A DNA stretch of 64,000 nucleotides from Clostridium sp. OF03-18AA (GTDB taxonomy: Bacteria; Bacillota; Clostridia; Lachnospirales; Lachnospiraceae), in contig NZ_QUEP01000004.1 of NCBI RefSeq assembly GCF_003478035.1, positions 62,001 to 126,000 on the forward strand, written 5' to 3'. Of the stretch, positions 16,821 through 24,459 are shown piece after piece; within the stretch, counting starts at the first letter, position 1, and every line of letters starts with the position of its first letter. The notes below the pieces were generated by a model. The model was not told the origin of the DNA. It ran no database searches and saw only the letters and a program-made list of their open reading frames with translations. Both the position numbers and the translations under genes were made by a program.

Positions 16821-17630
16821 ATGAAGGAACGTTTGGATGTTCTTCTGGTAAAGAGAAACCTGGCGGAGTCCAGGGAGAAGGCGAAGGCGGTCATCATGTC
16901 CGGCATCGTCTATGTAGATGGACAGAAAGAAGACAAGGCGGGTTCCATGTTCGATGAGACTGCGAACGTGGAGGTGCGCGGAACGACTTTAAAATATGTG
17001 AGCCGCGGAGGTCTGAAATTAGAGAAGGCGATGACGCACTTTGGTGTGACACTGGCCGGAAAGATCTGTATGGATGTCGGTGCGTCCACCGGCGGATTTA
17101 CGGACTGTATGCTCCAGAACGGAGCGGTGAAGGTTTACTCCGTCGATGTTGGACATGGACAGCTCGCATGGAAACTCCGGAACGATGAGCGCGTGGTCTG
17201 CATGGAAAAGACGAATATCCGCTATGTGACTCCGGAGGAGATCCCGGACCGGATCCAGTTTGTATCCATTGATGTATCCTTTATCTCCCTGACGAAAGTT
17301 CTGGGACCTGTGAAGGCACTCATGGAGCCGGATGGTGAGGTTGTCTGCCTGATCAAGCCGCAGTTTGAGGCCGGACGTGAGAAGGTTGGAAAGAAGGGTG
17401 TTGTCCGTGAAAAATCAGTCCATCTCGAGGTCATCGAGATGGTAGCATCATTTGCCGGAAGCATCGGTTTTGAGGCGCTGCATCTGGAATTTTCACCGAT
17501 CAAGGGACCGGAAGGAAACATCGAGTACCTGCTTCATTTAAGAAACTGTACTGATGGCAGCACCTTCACAAACGACGCGATCGGAGCTTCCGGGATCGTC
17601 GACAAGGCACACGAGACACTGGATAAATAG
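16821..17630 (+). CDS. tlyA: TlyA family rRNA (cytidine-2'-O)-methyltransferase
   Basis: 269-residue protein with an N-terminal S4 RNA-binding domain (MKERLDVLLVKRNLAESREKAKAVIMSGIVYVDG) and a Rossmann FtsJ-like methyltransferase domain. The methyltransferase domain shows CMDVGASTGGFTDCMLQNGA for SAM binding and SIDVSFISLTKVL. The TlyA/YqxC family methylates 16S and 23S rRNA at C1409/C1920 where tested. Its place between dxs and nadK/argR is the usual Firmicute order. Confidence 0.93.
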   Translation: MKERLDVLLVKRNLAESREKAKAVIMSGIVYVDGQKEDKAGSMFDETANVEVRGTTLKYVSRGGLKLEKAMTHFGVTLAGKICMDVGASTGGFTDCMLQNGAVKVYSVDVGHGQLAWKLRNDERVVCMEKTNIRYVTPEEIPDRIQFVSIDVSFISLTKVLGPVKALMEPDGEVVCLIKPQFEAGREKVGKKGVVREKSVHLEVIEMVASFAGSIGFEALHLEFSPIKGPEGNIEYLLHLRNCTDGSTFTNDAIGASGIVDKAHETLDK

Positions 17631-17640
17631 GACAGAATAT

Positions 17641-18489
17641 ATGAAGAAATTTTACATCGTTGCGAATCCTGACAAAGAAAATACGAAGAACATGCAGACA
17701 GCGGTCGAGGAGTATCTGACGACCCGCGGCGCAAAAGTCTCCGCCGGAAAAAGTGCTTCCGGACATGGAAATCCCTATACGGATCCTGAGGATGTTCCGG
17801 GAGATACGGAATGTGTCATCACACTCGGCGGCGACGGAACCCTGATCCAGGCGGCGCGGGATCTCGCAGGGCGTGATCTTCCGATGATCGGGATCAATCT
17901 CGGCGGTCTCGGGTATCTCACTCAGATCGGGCGGGAAGGCGATGTGAAGGAGCTTCTGGATGCGCTTTTGGAGGATTCTTACCAGATCCAGGAGCGCATG
18001 ATGTTAAAGGGCTGCGTTTACCGGGACGGAAGACCTGTGAAGGATAGTATCGCGTTAAATGATATCGTCCTGACAAGGGACGGGGATCCGCGCGTTCTGA
18101 AATTAAAGCTGTACGTGGACGGACAGTTTTTAAACGAATTCAGCGCCGATGGCATGATCGTTGCGACACCTACGGGATCGACAGCCTACAATCTGTCGGC
18201 GGGCGGGCCGATCGCACAGCCGGACGGACAGCTCATGATCCTGACGCCGATCTGCCCGCACACGCTGACATCGAGAACGATCGTTTTCGGTGCCGGAAGC
18301 CGGATCCGGATCGAGATCCCGGCGACGAACCGCGGCAGCCAGGTGGCGGCGTTTGACGGTGACACGCTGGTTCGCCTGGAAAACGGGGATTATATTGAGA
18401 TCACAAAGGCAGAGACCGTGACCAGGGTAGTGAAGCTGGATCACCGGTCCTTCCTGGATATTTTGAAAATGAAAATGTATGATGCGTAG
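17641..18489 (+). CDS. nadK: NAD kinase
   Basis: 282-residue ATP-NAD kinase making NADP+. The GGDGT motif is in VITLGGDGTLIQAARDL, followed by INLGGLGYLTQI and the C-terminal-domain motif ATPTGSTAYNLSAGGPI. The frame is open upstream, but the ATG at 17641, ten bases after the tlyA stop, gives the family N-terminus MKKFYIVANPDKENT. Confidence 0.96.
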   Translation: MKKFYIVANPDKENTKNMQTAVEEYLTTRGAKVSAGKSASGHGNPYTDPEDVPGDTECVITLGGDGTLIQAARDLAGRDLPMIGINLGGLGYLTQIGREGDVKELLDALLEDSYQIQERMMLKGCVYRDGRPVKDSIALNDIVLTRDGDPRVLKLKLYVDGQFLNEFSADGMIVATPTGSTAYNLSAGGPIAQPDGQLMILTPICPHTLTSRTIVFGAGSRIRIEIPATNRGSQVAAFDGDTLVRLENGDYIEITKAETVTRVVKLDHRSFLDILKMKMYDA

Positions 18490-18528
18490 TGCGCGGGATA
18501 GTGTACGCAGAAAGGGGCAGCGGAAGAC

Positions 18529-18981
18529 ATGAAGGTTGACAGACATAGTAAGATCGTTGAGCTCATTGGGAAATATCAGATCGAGACGCAGGAGGAGCTG
18601 GCGGAATACCTGAAAAAGGCCGGATACCATGTGACGCAGGCGACGGTATCGAGAGATATCCGCGAATTAAAGCTCACAAAAGCACCGGGGAAAAACGGAC
18701 GCCAGTGCTACGCAGTCATGCAGCATCAGAAGGATTTCGGAGAAAAATACATCCGCATCTTCCGTGACTGCTATGTCTCCATGGATATGGCACAGAATAT
18801 TCTCGTGATCAAGACCGTTTCCGGTATGGCGATGGCGGTCGCTGAGGCGCTCGATGTGATCGGATTCCATGAGATCGTCGGCTGCGTGGCCGGTGACAAC
18901 ACGATCATGTGTGCCGTGCGGACGGTGGATGACACGATCATCCTGATGGATAAGCTGAAGAAGATCGTGGAAGGAAAATAG
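18529..18981 (+). CDS. argR: Arginine repressor ArgR/AhrC
   Basis: 150-residue transcription regulator that represses arginine biosynthesis and activates catabolism when arginine is bound. The N-terminal winged helix shows QEELAEYLKKAGYHVTQATVSRDIRELKL. The C-terminal oligomerisation and arginine-binding domain shows GDNTIMCAVRTVDD. Length is typical. Last gene of the forward block. recN and spoIVB, normally next in line, are on the other strand here. Confidence 0.97.
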   Translation: MKVDRHSKIVELIGKYQIETQEELAEYLKKAGYHVTQATVSRDIRELKLTKAPGKNGRQCYAVMQHQKDFGEKYIRIFRDCYVSMDMAQNILVIKTVSGMAMAVAEALDVIGFHEIVGCVAGDNTIMCAVRTVDDTIILMDKLKKIVEGK

Positions 18982-19022
18982 AAGAGAGCCGTTTGTTGAA
19001 GAAAACGGAGTGAATGATAGAG

Positions 19023-19060
19023 ACAGACCGTCTGCTTTTTGGCAGGCGGTCTGTTGTTTA
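19023..19060 (+). terminator. Terminator after argR
   Basis: ACAGACCGTCTGC (19023-19035) pairs with GCAGGCGGTCTGT (19042-19054) around a six-base loop, followed by TGTTTA. Confidence 0.75.
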
Positions 19061-19127
19061 TGATGGGTGCTTTGTCGAATGAAACGGGAAACAGAGTGCA
19101 ATGCCCAACTGAAATATTTGGAAAGCA

Positions 19128-19382
19128 TCAGGAGCGGATGCGAAGTTCCCGGAGCTGCTGCTTCATTTCAGGTGGGATTCGGAAGCTTTCGACTGCTTTC
19201 TGGATGGTCTTATTGTGGGTCCAGACATCCAGGCGGCGCTCTGTGAGCCAGGGCAGGGCGGCATCCGGCTGTTTGGCGAGAGCTGTTGCAAAATACCATG
19301 CCCGCATCATATTCAGATAGTATTCTTCGGTATGTATTTCGGCTGCCCACATAAGATATTCCGGACGGAAGTAACAAGAGTG
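19128..19382 (-). pseudogene. 3' fragment of a DNA alkylation repair (AlkD-family) gene
   Basis: About 84 residues in the reverse frame read like the C-terminal part of AlkD-type DNA glycosylases. The stretches are FRPEYLMWAAEIHTEEYYLNMM, RAWYFATALAKQPDAALPWL, LDVWTHNKTIQKAVESFRIP and EMKQQLREL. An in-frame stop at 19383-19385 ends the similarity upstream and the first roughly 150 residues of the family (HEAT-like repeats) are missing, so this is a truncated remnant. It sits exactly where the argR-recN junction should be. Recognition is by memory of the family and was not searched. Confidence 0.75.
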
Positions 19383-19429
19383 TCAAGGGAGTTATCTGGG
19401 AGGAACAAGGACTGAAAATTTACTTCTGC

Positions 19430-19468
19430 ATACAGTGGTTGTCACAAATTTTGCGACCACCACTGTAT
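19430..19468. repeat. 39-bp near-perfect palindrome
   Basis: ATACAGTGGTTGTC (19430-19443) and GACCACCACTGTAT (19455-19468) pair with one mismatch, and the pairing continues partly into the loop. It lies between the alkD remnant and the 3' end of spoIVB, close to the proposed rearrangement junction. The following 100 bases to 19570 hold further short hairpins and no gene. Confidence 0.7.
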
Positions 19469-19570
19469 TATCTAATTTACGCGAATAACGTGCAAAAGTC
19501 CGCGCTTGCGAGACCTTGGCGACTGTCGCGATAACAAGGGGAAACTCGCGAAGCGTGTTTTTGCTTGTTG

Positions 19571-20848
19571 TTAATGCCCCAGCATATTCTCCATAAAAAT
19601 TCCATATCCTCTTGTCGGATCGTTGATGAAAACGTGGGTGACAGCTCCGATGAGCTTTCCGTCCTGGATGATCGGGCTGCCGGACATGCCCTGGACGATC
19701 CCGCCGGTGAGATTTAAGAGGTCCTCGTCTACGACTTTGAGAACCAGCCCTTTATTTTTTTGCACACTTCCATAATCCACTTTTTGAATTTCGATCTCAT
19801 AGTCTCTCACCTCCCCGGATACCTTGCTCCGGATGTACGCGCGCCCGCGTTGGATGTCCTGGCGGAATCCGATGGGGATCGCGTCGGCCTGTAGCGAGTC
19901 AAGAAAATGTCGGTTTACAGTTCCATAGATTCCTTCCGTTGTGTTTTCGGTCACATCTCCCAACTTTGTCCCTTTTCCGTAGTAGATCACGCCAGACATC
20001 ACACCGGGCTTTCCTGTCTGGCCTTTTTCAATTCCCAGGATCTGGGTCTCGTAGAGCTCGCCGCCGTCGATATCCACGAGTGCTCCGGTATCGCTGTCAC
20101 TGATCCCGTGACCCAGAGCGCCAAAGCAGCCGTTCATGTCAACATACGTCATCGTTCCGATCCCCTGGGTATCATCCCGGACCCAGGCGCCGAGCTTGTA
20201 GTGACCGTCATCTGCCAGGACAGGCGTCATGTTCACGTCGATTTCCCGCCCATCCCGCCTGATCCCGAGAATCATGGCTTTTCCTCCGGACGCGTTCACG
20301 GCATCGACCAGAGCGTCCTTATCTTCTAAAGTCTCACCGTTGATGGTCTGAATGTAGTCCCCGGACTTCAAAAGCCCGTATGCCGGTTCCACCACATTTC
20401 CCGTCTTATTTGTCACCTGTCCGGTACCGATCACCATGACGCCTTTGGAACTCAGGTAGATCCCGACAGGAGTTCCGCAGGGGATCGCACAGGAACTGTC
20501 GACGACGTCAACCTGGATCTCCTTCATGAGGATCAGACCGAGAAATTTCATTCCGACAAGGTAACTGCCCTCATTTTTTCCGCACATGGAGACGGAATCC
20601 GGGCGGTCGATCCGGATCATCCCATCTGGAATATCGGAGGAGTTTTTCAGGATGACTTCCTCACTGTCACTCTCAAAGGTGATTCCGGGCGGAAGAGAAA
20701 AATGGAAGACTTCCTCCTCGTTGACGACCAGATTCAGCTTATCCGGCACCGCATACCGGATATAGATCCAGGAAAATCCCAGAGTGAAGATCAGAGAACA
20801 CCAGAATACCCGGATCAGGATCCTGCGAAACGATTCTTTTTTCATCAT
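19571..20848 (-). CDS. spoIVB: SpoIVB peptidase (stage IV sporulation protein B)
   Basis: 425-residue PDZ-containing serine protease of the S55 family, secreted from the forespore to trigger sigma-K activation through SpoIVFA. Residues about 10-32 form a membrane anchor. A PDZ domain around 140-215 includes SGDYIQTINGETLEDKDALVDAVN. The catalytic serine lies in GMSGSPI (Ser391), and GALGHGISD supplies the His region. The ATG at 20848 follows AAGGAGG. The frame is open to 21001, but that part overlaps the promoter. Confidence 0.95.
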   Translation of the reverse strand: MMKKESFRRILIRVFWCSLIFTLGFSWIYIRYAVPDKLNLVVNEEEVFHFSLPPGITFESDSEEVILKNSSDIPDGMIRIDRPDSVSMCGKNEGSYLVGMKFLGLILMKEIQVDVVDSSCAIPCGTPVGIYLSSKGVMVIGTGQVTNKTGNVVEPAYGLLKSGDYIQTINGETLEDKDALVDAVNASGGKAMILGIRRDGREIDVNMTPVLADDGHYKLGAWVRDDTQGIGTMTYVDMNGCFGALGHGISDSDTGALVDIDGGELYETQILGIEKGQTGKPGVMSGVIYYGKGTKLGDVTENTTEGIYGTVNRHFLDSLQADAIPIGFRQDIQRGRAYIRSKVSGEVRDYEIEIQKVDYGSVQKNKGLVLKVVDEDLLNLTGGIVQGMSGSPIIQDGKLIGAVTHVFINDPTRGYGIFMENMLGH

Positions 20849-20982
20849 GGCAGCTTCCTCCTTGTCTGTTTCTGTCAGCAGTACAGGCGCGGAGATCATC
20901 CGGTTGCGATCCGAAACACAGATCAGACCGGAGAAACCGCCTATTTGATGCACTGCATATATTGAGGCTGCCAGTACCTTTT

Positions 20983-21012
20983 TAGTATCACCGTTTTTCA
21001 AAAGGATTATTC
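20983..21012 (-). promoter_or_regulatory. Sigma-G-type promoter of spoIVB
   Basis: On the reverse strand GAATA (21012-21008) and GATACTA (20989-20983) are exactly 18 bases apart. This fits the forespore sigma-G consensus GHATR-N18-CATNHTA except for one base (G for the first C). spoIVB is a sigma-G gene in B. subtilis, so position and sequence agree. Confidence 0.65.
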
Positions 21013-21038
21013 AGGAAGGTCCAGATCGGAAAAGGTGA

Positions 21039-21070
21039 GAAAAAGGAGAGACAGCTTTTTTGTCTCTCCT
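21039..21070 (-). terminator. Terminator after recN
   Basis: AGGAGAGACA and TGTCTCTCCT are perfect 10-bp arms around a seven-base loop. On the reverse strand the stem is followed by TTTTT, ending recN transcription before spoIVB. Confidence 0.85.
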
Positions 21071-21153
21071 AGTATGTGATACATTCTGAAATTCACCCTG
21101 TCAGTTTTTTCTCATTCTGTCGATTCATCCCGGTTATAAAAATATAAGATGCG

Positions 21154-21202
21154 TTGTTACTTTTCACGGGTAGGAATTTTCTGAACTGAAAATTCCGTAT
21201 GA
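21154..21202. repeat. Dispersed 49-bp repeat, copy 2
   Basis: Matches 1580-1628 at 43 of 49 ungapped positions. It begins the non-coding stretch between spoIVB and recN and is followed directly by two strong hairpins. Confidence 0.8.
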
Positions 21203-21217
21203 TACCGTTGCGGTCGC

Positions 21218-21297
21218 GGATTTTGCCGATTCGGAATGCGAAGCATCGGCAAAATCCTGTTACAGAACGCGGGCATGGAGTGCCCGTGTTCTGTAAC
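21218..21297. repeat. Two consecutive strong hairpins beside repeat copy 2
   Basis: GGATTTTGCCGAT (21218-21230) pairs perfectly with 21245-21257. GTTACAGAACGCGGGCA (21259-21275) pairs with 21281-21297 with one mismatch and a five-base loop. No gene is seen between 21071 and 21312. Confidence 0.7.
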
Positions 21298-21312
21298 GAT
21301 GCGTCTGCAGAT

Positions 21313-23040
21313 TCATCCGGCTGCCGGAAGCATAGAAACGTCATTGGAGACAACAGAACAATCCCGGGAATCGAGATGGGTTTTTGTCTCTTTTGCCAGC
21401 CGCTTCATTTCCTCCGCATTTTCAAGGACTTTTTCCGTGATCTCCGCGCCGCCGAGAAGTCTCGCAAGCTCGCCGGTCTGTTCCTGCTCATTCAGCTTTT
21501 GGATCTTAGTGGAAGTCATGCCGTTCTGCACCGATTTCCTGATTTCAAAGTGCGTATCAGCCATCGCGGCGATCTGAGGAAGGTGGGTGATGCAGAGAAC
21601 CTGATGCTTTCTTCCGATGTAAGACAGGCGTTCCGATACTTTCTGGGCAGTTCTTCCGCTGATGCCGGTGTCAATCTCATCGAAGATCAGGGTAGGGATA
21701 TCGTCCGTATCGGCGAGGACGGTCTTGATCGCCAGCATGATCCTTGAGAGCTCACCGCCGGATGCGACTTCGCCGAGCGGTCTTGGCGGGATACTTCCAG
21801 GGTTTGTGGAGATCAGAAACTCCACTTCGTCGGAGCCGGAGGCCGTGTAGTGGTCTGTGCGGTGGACATCGACCTGAAATTCCACATGGAGGAAATTCAG
21901 ATCCCTGAGTTCCTCGGAAATCCGATTTTCGAGAACTTTTGCGGCTTTTTTCCGCTCTTCGGACAGGCGCCCGCAGAGAAGAGCGAGGACATGTTTCTGT
22001 TCTTCGAAGACTGCCTTTGCGGCGCGGGCCAGTTCTTCATAATTTTCAAGTTCTTCCAGGCGCTTTTTCTTTGCATCAAGACTTCGCAGGACTGCCTCCT
22101 CGGTTGAGCCATATTTCGCAGTCATCTGGCGGATCAGATCGAGACGCTCTTCCGTCTGCTGAAAGTCTTCCCCGGAAAATTCCATCTCATCCAGATAGCC
22201 GGAGATCGAACGGCAGAGATCGGACAGGATACTTTCTGCATCGGAGAGACCGGATGCGATCCCGCTCAGCCGTTCATCGTAGGAGGAGACATTTTCTACC
22301 TCGTGGCAGGCCCGGCCGATCATATCGCTGTCAAGAACCTGGTATGCGGCCTGAAGACTTTCCATGATCTTCTGGCTGTGGGCATATTTGCGGAACTTTG
22401 CGGCCAGTTCTTCTTCTTCCCCCGGTCTTAAAGCGGCGTTCTCGATCTCAGTAATCTCGAAACGGATAAAGTCGAGTTCCCGCTTCCGGCTCTCGTCATC
22501 CAGAGAAAATCCGTCAAGTTTTCCTTTTAATTCCAGATATTTCCGGTAGCTTTCCGCGACTTCTCTTCTCAGCATCCCTGTTTCTTTCCGGGAATATTCG
22601 TCGAGGATCTCCAGATGTTTCTGCCTGTGAAGGAGAGACTGGTGCTCATGCTGGCCGTGGATATCTAAAAGTTTTCCGGTTACAGCCTTTAAGCGGGCTG
22701 TCGTTACGGTTTCATCATTGATCCGGCTGATACTTCTCGTCGGAGTGATCTTTTTTGAGATAATGAGAAGTCCGTCATCATCCGGATATACATCCATCGA
22801 CTTTAATTCTTCACGTTTTTTCTCATCGTCGACGGAGAAGGTAAGCTCGATATAGGCATAGTCCTCACCGCGGCGGATCATGTCCTTTGATGCTTTTGCA
22901 CCCAGCGCGAGAGCGACAGAGCCGATAATAATTGATTTTCCGGCTCCGGTCTCACCGGTCAGAATATTTAAACCGTTTCCAAATTCTACATCTGCCTGTT
23001 CGATCAGGGCAAGATTCTTTACATGTAATCCAATCAGCAT
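21313..23040 (-). CDS. recN: DNA repair protein RecN
   Basis: 575-residue SMC-like ATPase that acts early at double-strand breaks. Walker A is ILTGETGAGKSIIIGSVALALG near residue 28. The signature motif is LGEVASGGELSRIMLAIKTVL, and Walker B TLIFDEIDTGISGRTAQKV follows. The central region is coiled coil. The ATG at 23040 begins the standard MLIGLHVKNLALIEQADVEF. Orientation is opposite to argR, unlike the usual co-directional argR-recN-spoIVB order, while recN-spoIVB order is kept. Confidence 0.98.
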   Translation of the reverse strand: MLIGLHVKNLALIEQADVEFGNGLNILTGETGAGKSIIIGSVALALGAKASKDMIRRGEDYAYIELTFSVDDEKKREELKSMDVYPDDDGLLIISKKITPTRSISRINDETVTTARLKAVTGKLLDIHGQHEHQSLLHRQKHLEILDEYSRKETGMLRREVAESYRKYLELKGKLDGFSLDDESRKRELDFIRFEITEIENAALRPGEEEELAAKFRKYAHSQKIMESLQAAYQVLDSDMIGRACHEVENVSSYDERLSGIASGLSDAESILSDLCRSISGYLDEMEFSGEDFQQTEERLDLIRQMTAKYGSTEEAVLRSLDAKKKRLEELENYEELARAAKAVFEEQKHVLALLCGRLSEERKKAAKVLENRISEELRDLNFLHVEFQVDVHRTDHYTASGSDEVEFLISTNPGSIPPRPLGEVASGGELSRIMLAIKTVLADTDDIPTLIFDEIDTGISGRTAQKVSERLSYIGRKHQVLCITHLPQIAAMADTHFEIRKSVQNGMTSTKIQKLNEQEQTGELARLLGGAEITEKVLENAEEMKRLAKETKTHLDSRDCSVVSNDVSMLPAAG

Positions 23041-23080
23041 CCGGATTCCCCGCTTTCTGTAAGTCTATGAAAAATCAATA

Positions 23081-23158
23081 GAAACATTTGTTCGATTTCG
23101 TAAAACGAGTATAGCACACATCTGTTCGATTGTCCAGCAAAAATCGAACATTTGTTCC
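23081..23158 (-). promoter_or_regulatory. Three LexA-type SOS boxes upstream of recN
   Basis: Read on the reverse strand, three 14-base sites resemble the Gram-positive LexA box CGAACRNRYGTTYG: CGAACAAATGTTTC at 23094-23081, CGAACAGATGTGTG at 23128-23115, and GGAACAAATGTTCG at 23158-23145. The first and last are near-perfect inverted repeats and the middle one is degenerate in its right half. Centres are about 34 and 30 bases apart, and the middle box lies inside the promoter spacer. Confidence 0.8.
23108..23136 (-). promoter_or_regulatory. recN promoter
   Basis: TGGACA (23136-23131) and TATACT (23113-23108) on the reverse strand are 17 bases apart, with a TG one base before the -10. The LexA-like boxes overlap and flank it, so repressor binding would block polymerase. 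Confidence 0.75.
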
Positions 23159-23273
23159 TGAAAAATACTCCGGTAAAAAATCGCAGCTTTGCCAGCTTTG
23201 CCGTTGCCCGGGTTCTTGCCACGGCATATTCAAGGTGATAGAATGAAAAAAATGATACATGAGGAGGAAAAGC

Positions 23274-24068
23274 ATGAAAATCGCACTTGCGCAGATGCGT
23301 ATGACTGGAAATGTACAGGAAAACCTGGAGAAAAGCCTGAAATTTTGTGATCTGGCAGAGGACTGTGATCTTCTTTTTTTCCCGGAGATCCAGTTGTCCC
23401 CGTTTTTTCCGCAATATGAAAAGCAGGATGCTGAAATGTATGTCATGGAAAAAAACGGGCAGGAGATCGCGGAACTTGCCGGTAAAGCAAAAGAACATCA
23501 GTATTACCTTTCGCCGAATGTCTATTTAAAACTTGAAAACCAGAAATATGATGCCTCCCTGTGGATCGGACCGGACGGCCGGATCCTGGATGTCGCAAAA
23601 ATGGTCCATATCGCTCAGGCAGAACAGTTTTATGAACAGGATTATTATGCACCATCCGATGATGGATTTAAGGTTTTTGACACGCCGTTCGGGAAAATCG
23701 GGATCGTGATCTGCTATGACCGCCATCTTCCGGAAAGCATTCGGACCTGTACACTCATGGGAGCAGATCTGATCATCGTTCCTACTGCAAATACAAAGGC
23801 GGAGCCGATGGAGATGTTTGAGTGGGAGATGCGCGTGCAGGCAATGCAGAATCAGGTGTTTATCGCAATGTGCAACCGCGTCGGAGAGGAGGGAGAGATG
23901 GACTTTTCCGGTGAGTCCATCGTGATCCATCCGAATGGAAGTGTTCTAGCGAAAGCGGACGATACGGAGCAGCTTCTGGTGTGTGAAGTCGATCTTTCTG
24001 AGGCGAAAAAGCTGAAAAAGAAAGTTCCGTATCTTTCCACACGGAGACCGGAATGGTACAGGATCTGA
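23274..24068 (+). CDS. Carbon-nitrogen hydrolase (nitrilase superfamily)
   Basis: 264-residue amidase/nitrilase-fold enzyme that hydrolyses a non-peptide C-N bond. The Glu-Lys-Cys triad is visible: Glu in FFPEIQLSPFFP, Lys in LDVAKMVHIAQ, Cys in IGIVICYDRHLPES. The ATG at 23274 follows GAGGAGG and is preferred over an in-frame ATG at 23259 that lies within the ribosome site. It resembles the N-carbamoylputrescine amidase or omega-amidase branches, but the substrate is not clear. Divergent from recN. Confidence 0.9.
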   Translation: MKIALAQMRMTGNVQENLEKSLKFCDLAEDCDLLFFPEIQLSPFFPQYEKQDAEMYVMEKNGQEIAELAGKAKEHQYYLSPNVYLKLENQKYDASLWIGPDGRILDVAKMVHIAQAEQFYEQDYYAPSDDGFKVFDTPFGKIGIVICYDRHLPESIRTCTLMGADLIIVPTANTKAEPMEMFEWEMRVQAMQNQVFIAMCNRVGEEGEMDFSGESIVIHPNGSVLAKADDTEQLLVCEVDLSEAKKLKKKVPYLSTRRPEWYRI

Positions 24069-24084
24069 AGAATGGAACAAAAGA

Positions 24085-24122
24085 AAACGGCCCACCCGAA
24101 AAATGGGTGAGCCGTTTCCTTT
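24085..24122 (+). terminator. Terminator after the nitrilase-family gene
   Basis: AAACGGCCCACCC (24085-24097) pairs with GGGTGAGCCGTTT (24105-24117), followed by CCTTTTC. Confidence 0.75.
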
Positions 24123-24152
24123 TCACAAGGTAGGGGTATTAAAAGAATATAG

Positions 24153-24329
24153 GTAACTATTCAGTAGGTCTGCGCACTTGCTGCGCTGACCGTAATAAAA
24201 CACAGGCTTGAAGGCAAAAATCCCATCGGCAAAGCCGATTTTAAATGGATTTTTGCTCGTAACTTGCCATGCGTCCGAAGGAAATCTCCGGGGGAGATTT
24301 CTGTAGGTGTGAGGGTACTGAACAGTTAC
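24153..24329. repeat. 177-bp element with 14-bp terminal inverted repeats
   Basis: The left end GTAACTATTCAGTA (24153-24166) and right end TACTGAACAGTTAC (24316-24329) are inverted copies with one mismatch. Inside are two further small hairpins (ATCGGCAAAGCCGAT and AAATCTCCGGGGGAGATTT). The first 73 bases match 55892-55964 in the opposite orientation at 59 of 73 positions. No protein is encoded. It has the form of a small non-autonomous mobile element or REP-like repeat. Confidence 0.8.
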
Positions 24330-24331
24330 GA

Positions 24332-24400
24332 TTACAGATATTTGGAAATCAGTGTCTTATACTCATCGACACCGATGAATTTCAGGTACTCGTTGAAAAC
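24332..24400 (-). pseudogene. Possible C-terminal remnant of an unknown protein
   Basis: On the reverse strand the codons before a stop at 24334-24332 read VFNEYLKFIGVDEYKTLIS followed by KYL, a protein-like amphipathic tail with no start or ribosome site. It begins right at the aroD terminator and ends three bases from the terminal repeat of the 177-bp element. It may be the end of a gene lost by deletion. The family is not recognised and a chance reading frame is possible. Confidence 0.25.
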
Positions 24401-24406
24401 CCTATG

Positions 24407-24453
24407 AAAAACTCCCGCCGCCGGATGTGCCATGTCCGGGGACGGGAGCTTTT
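24407..24453 (-). terminator. Terminator after aroD
   Basis: On the reverse strand AAAAGCTCCCG pairs with CGGGAGTTTTT around an inner hairpin, ending in a T run toward lower coordinates. Confidence 0.75.
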
Positions 24454-24459
24454 CATTTT

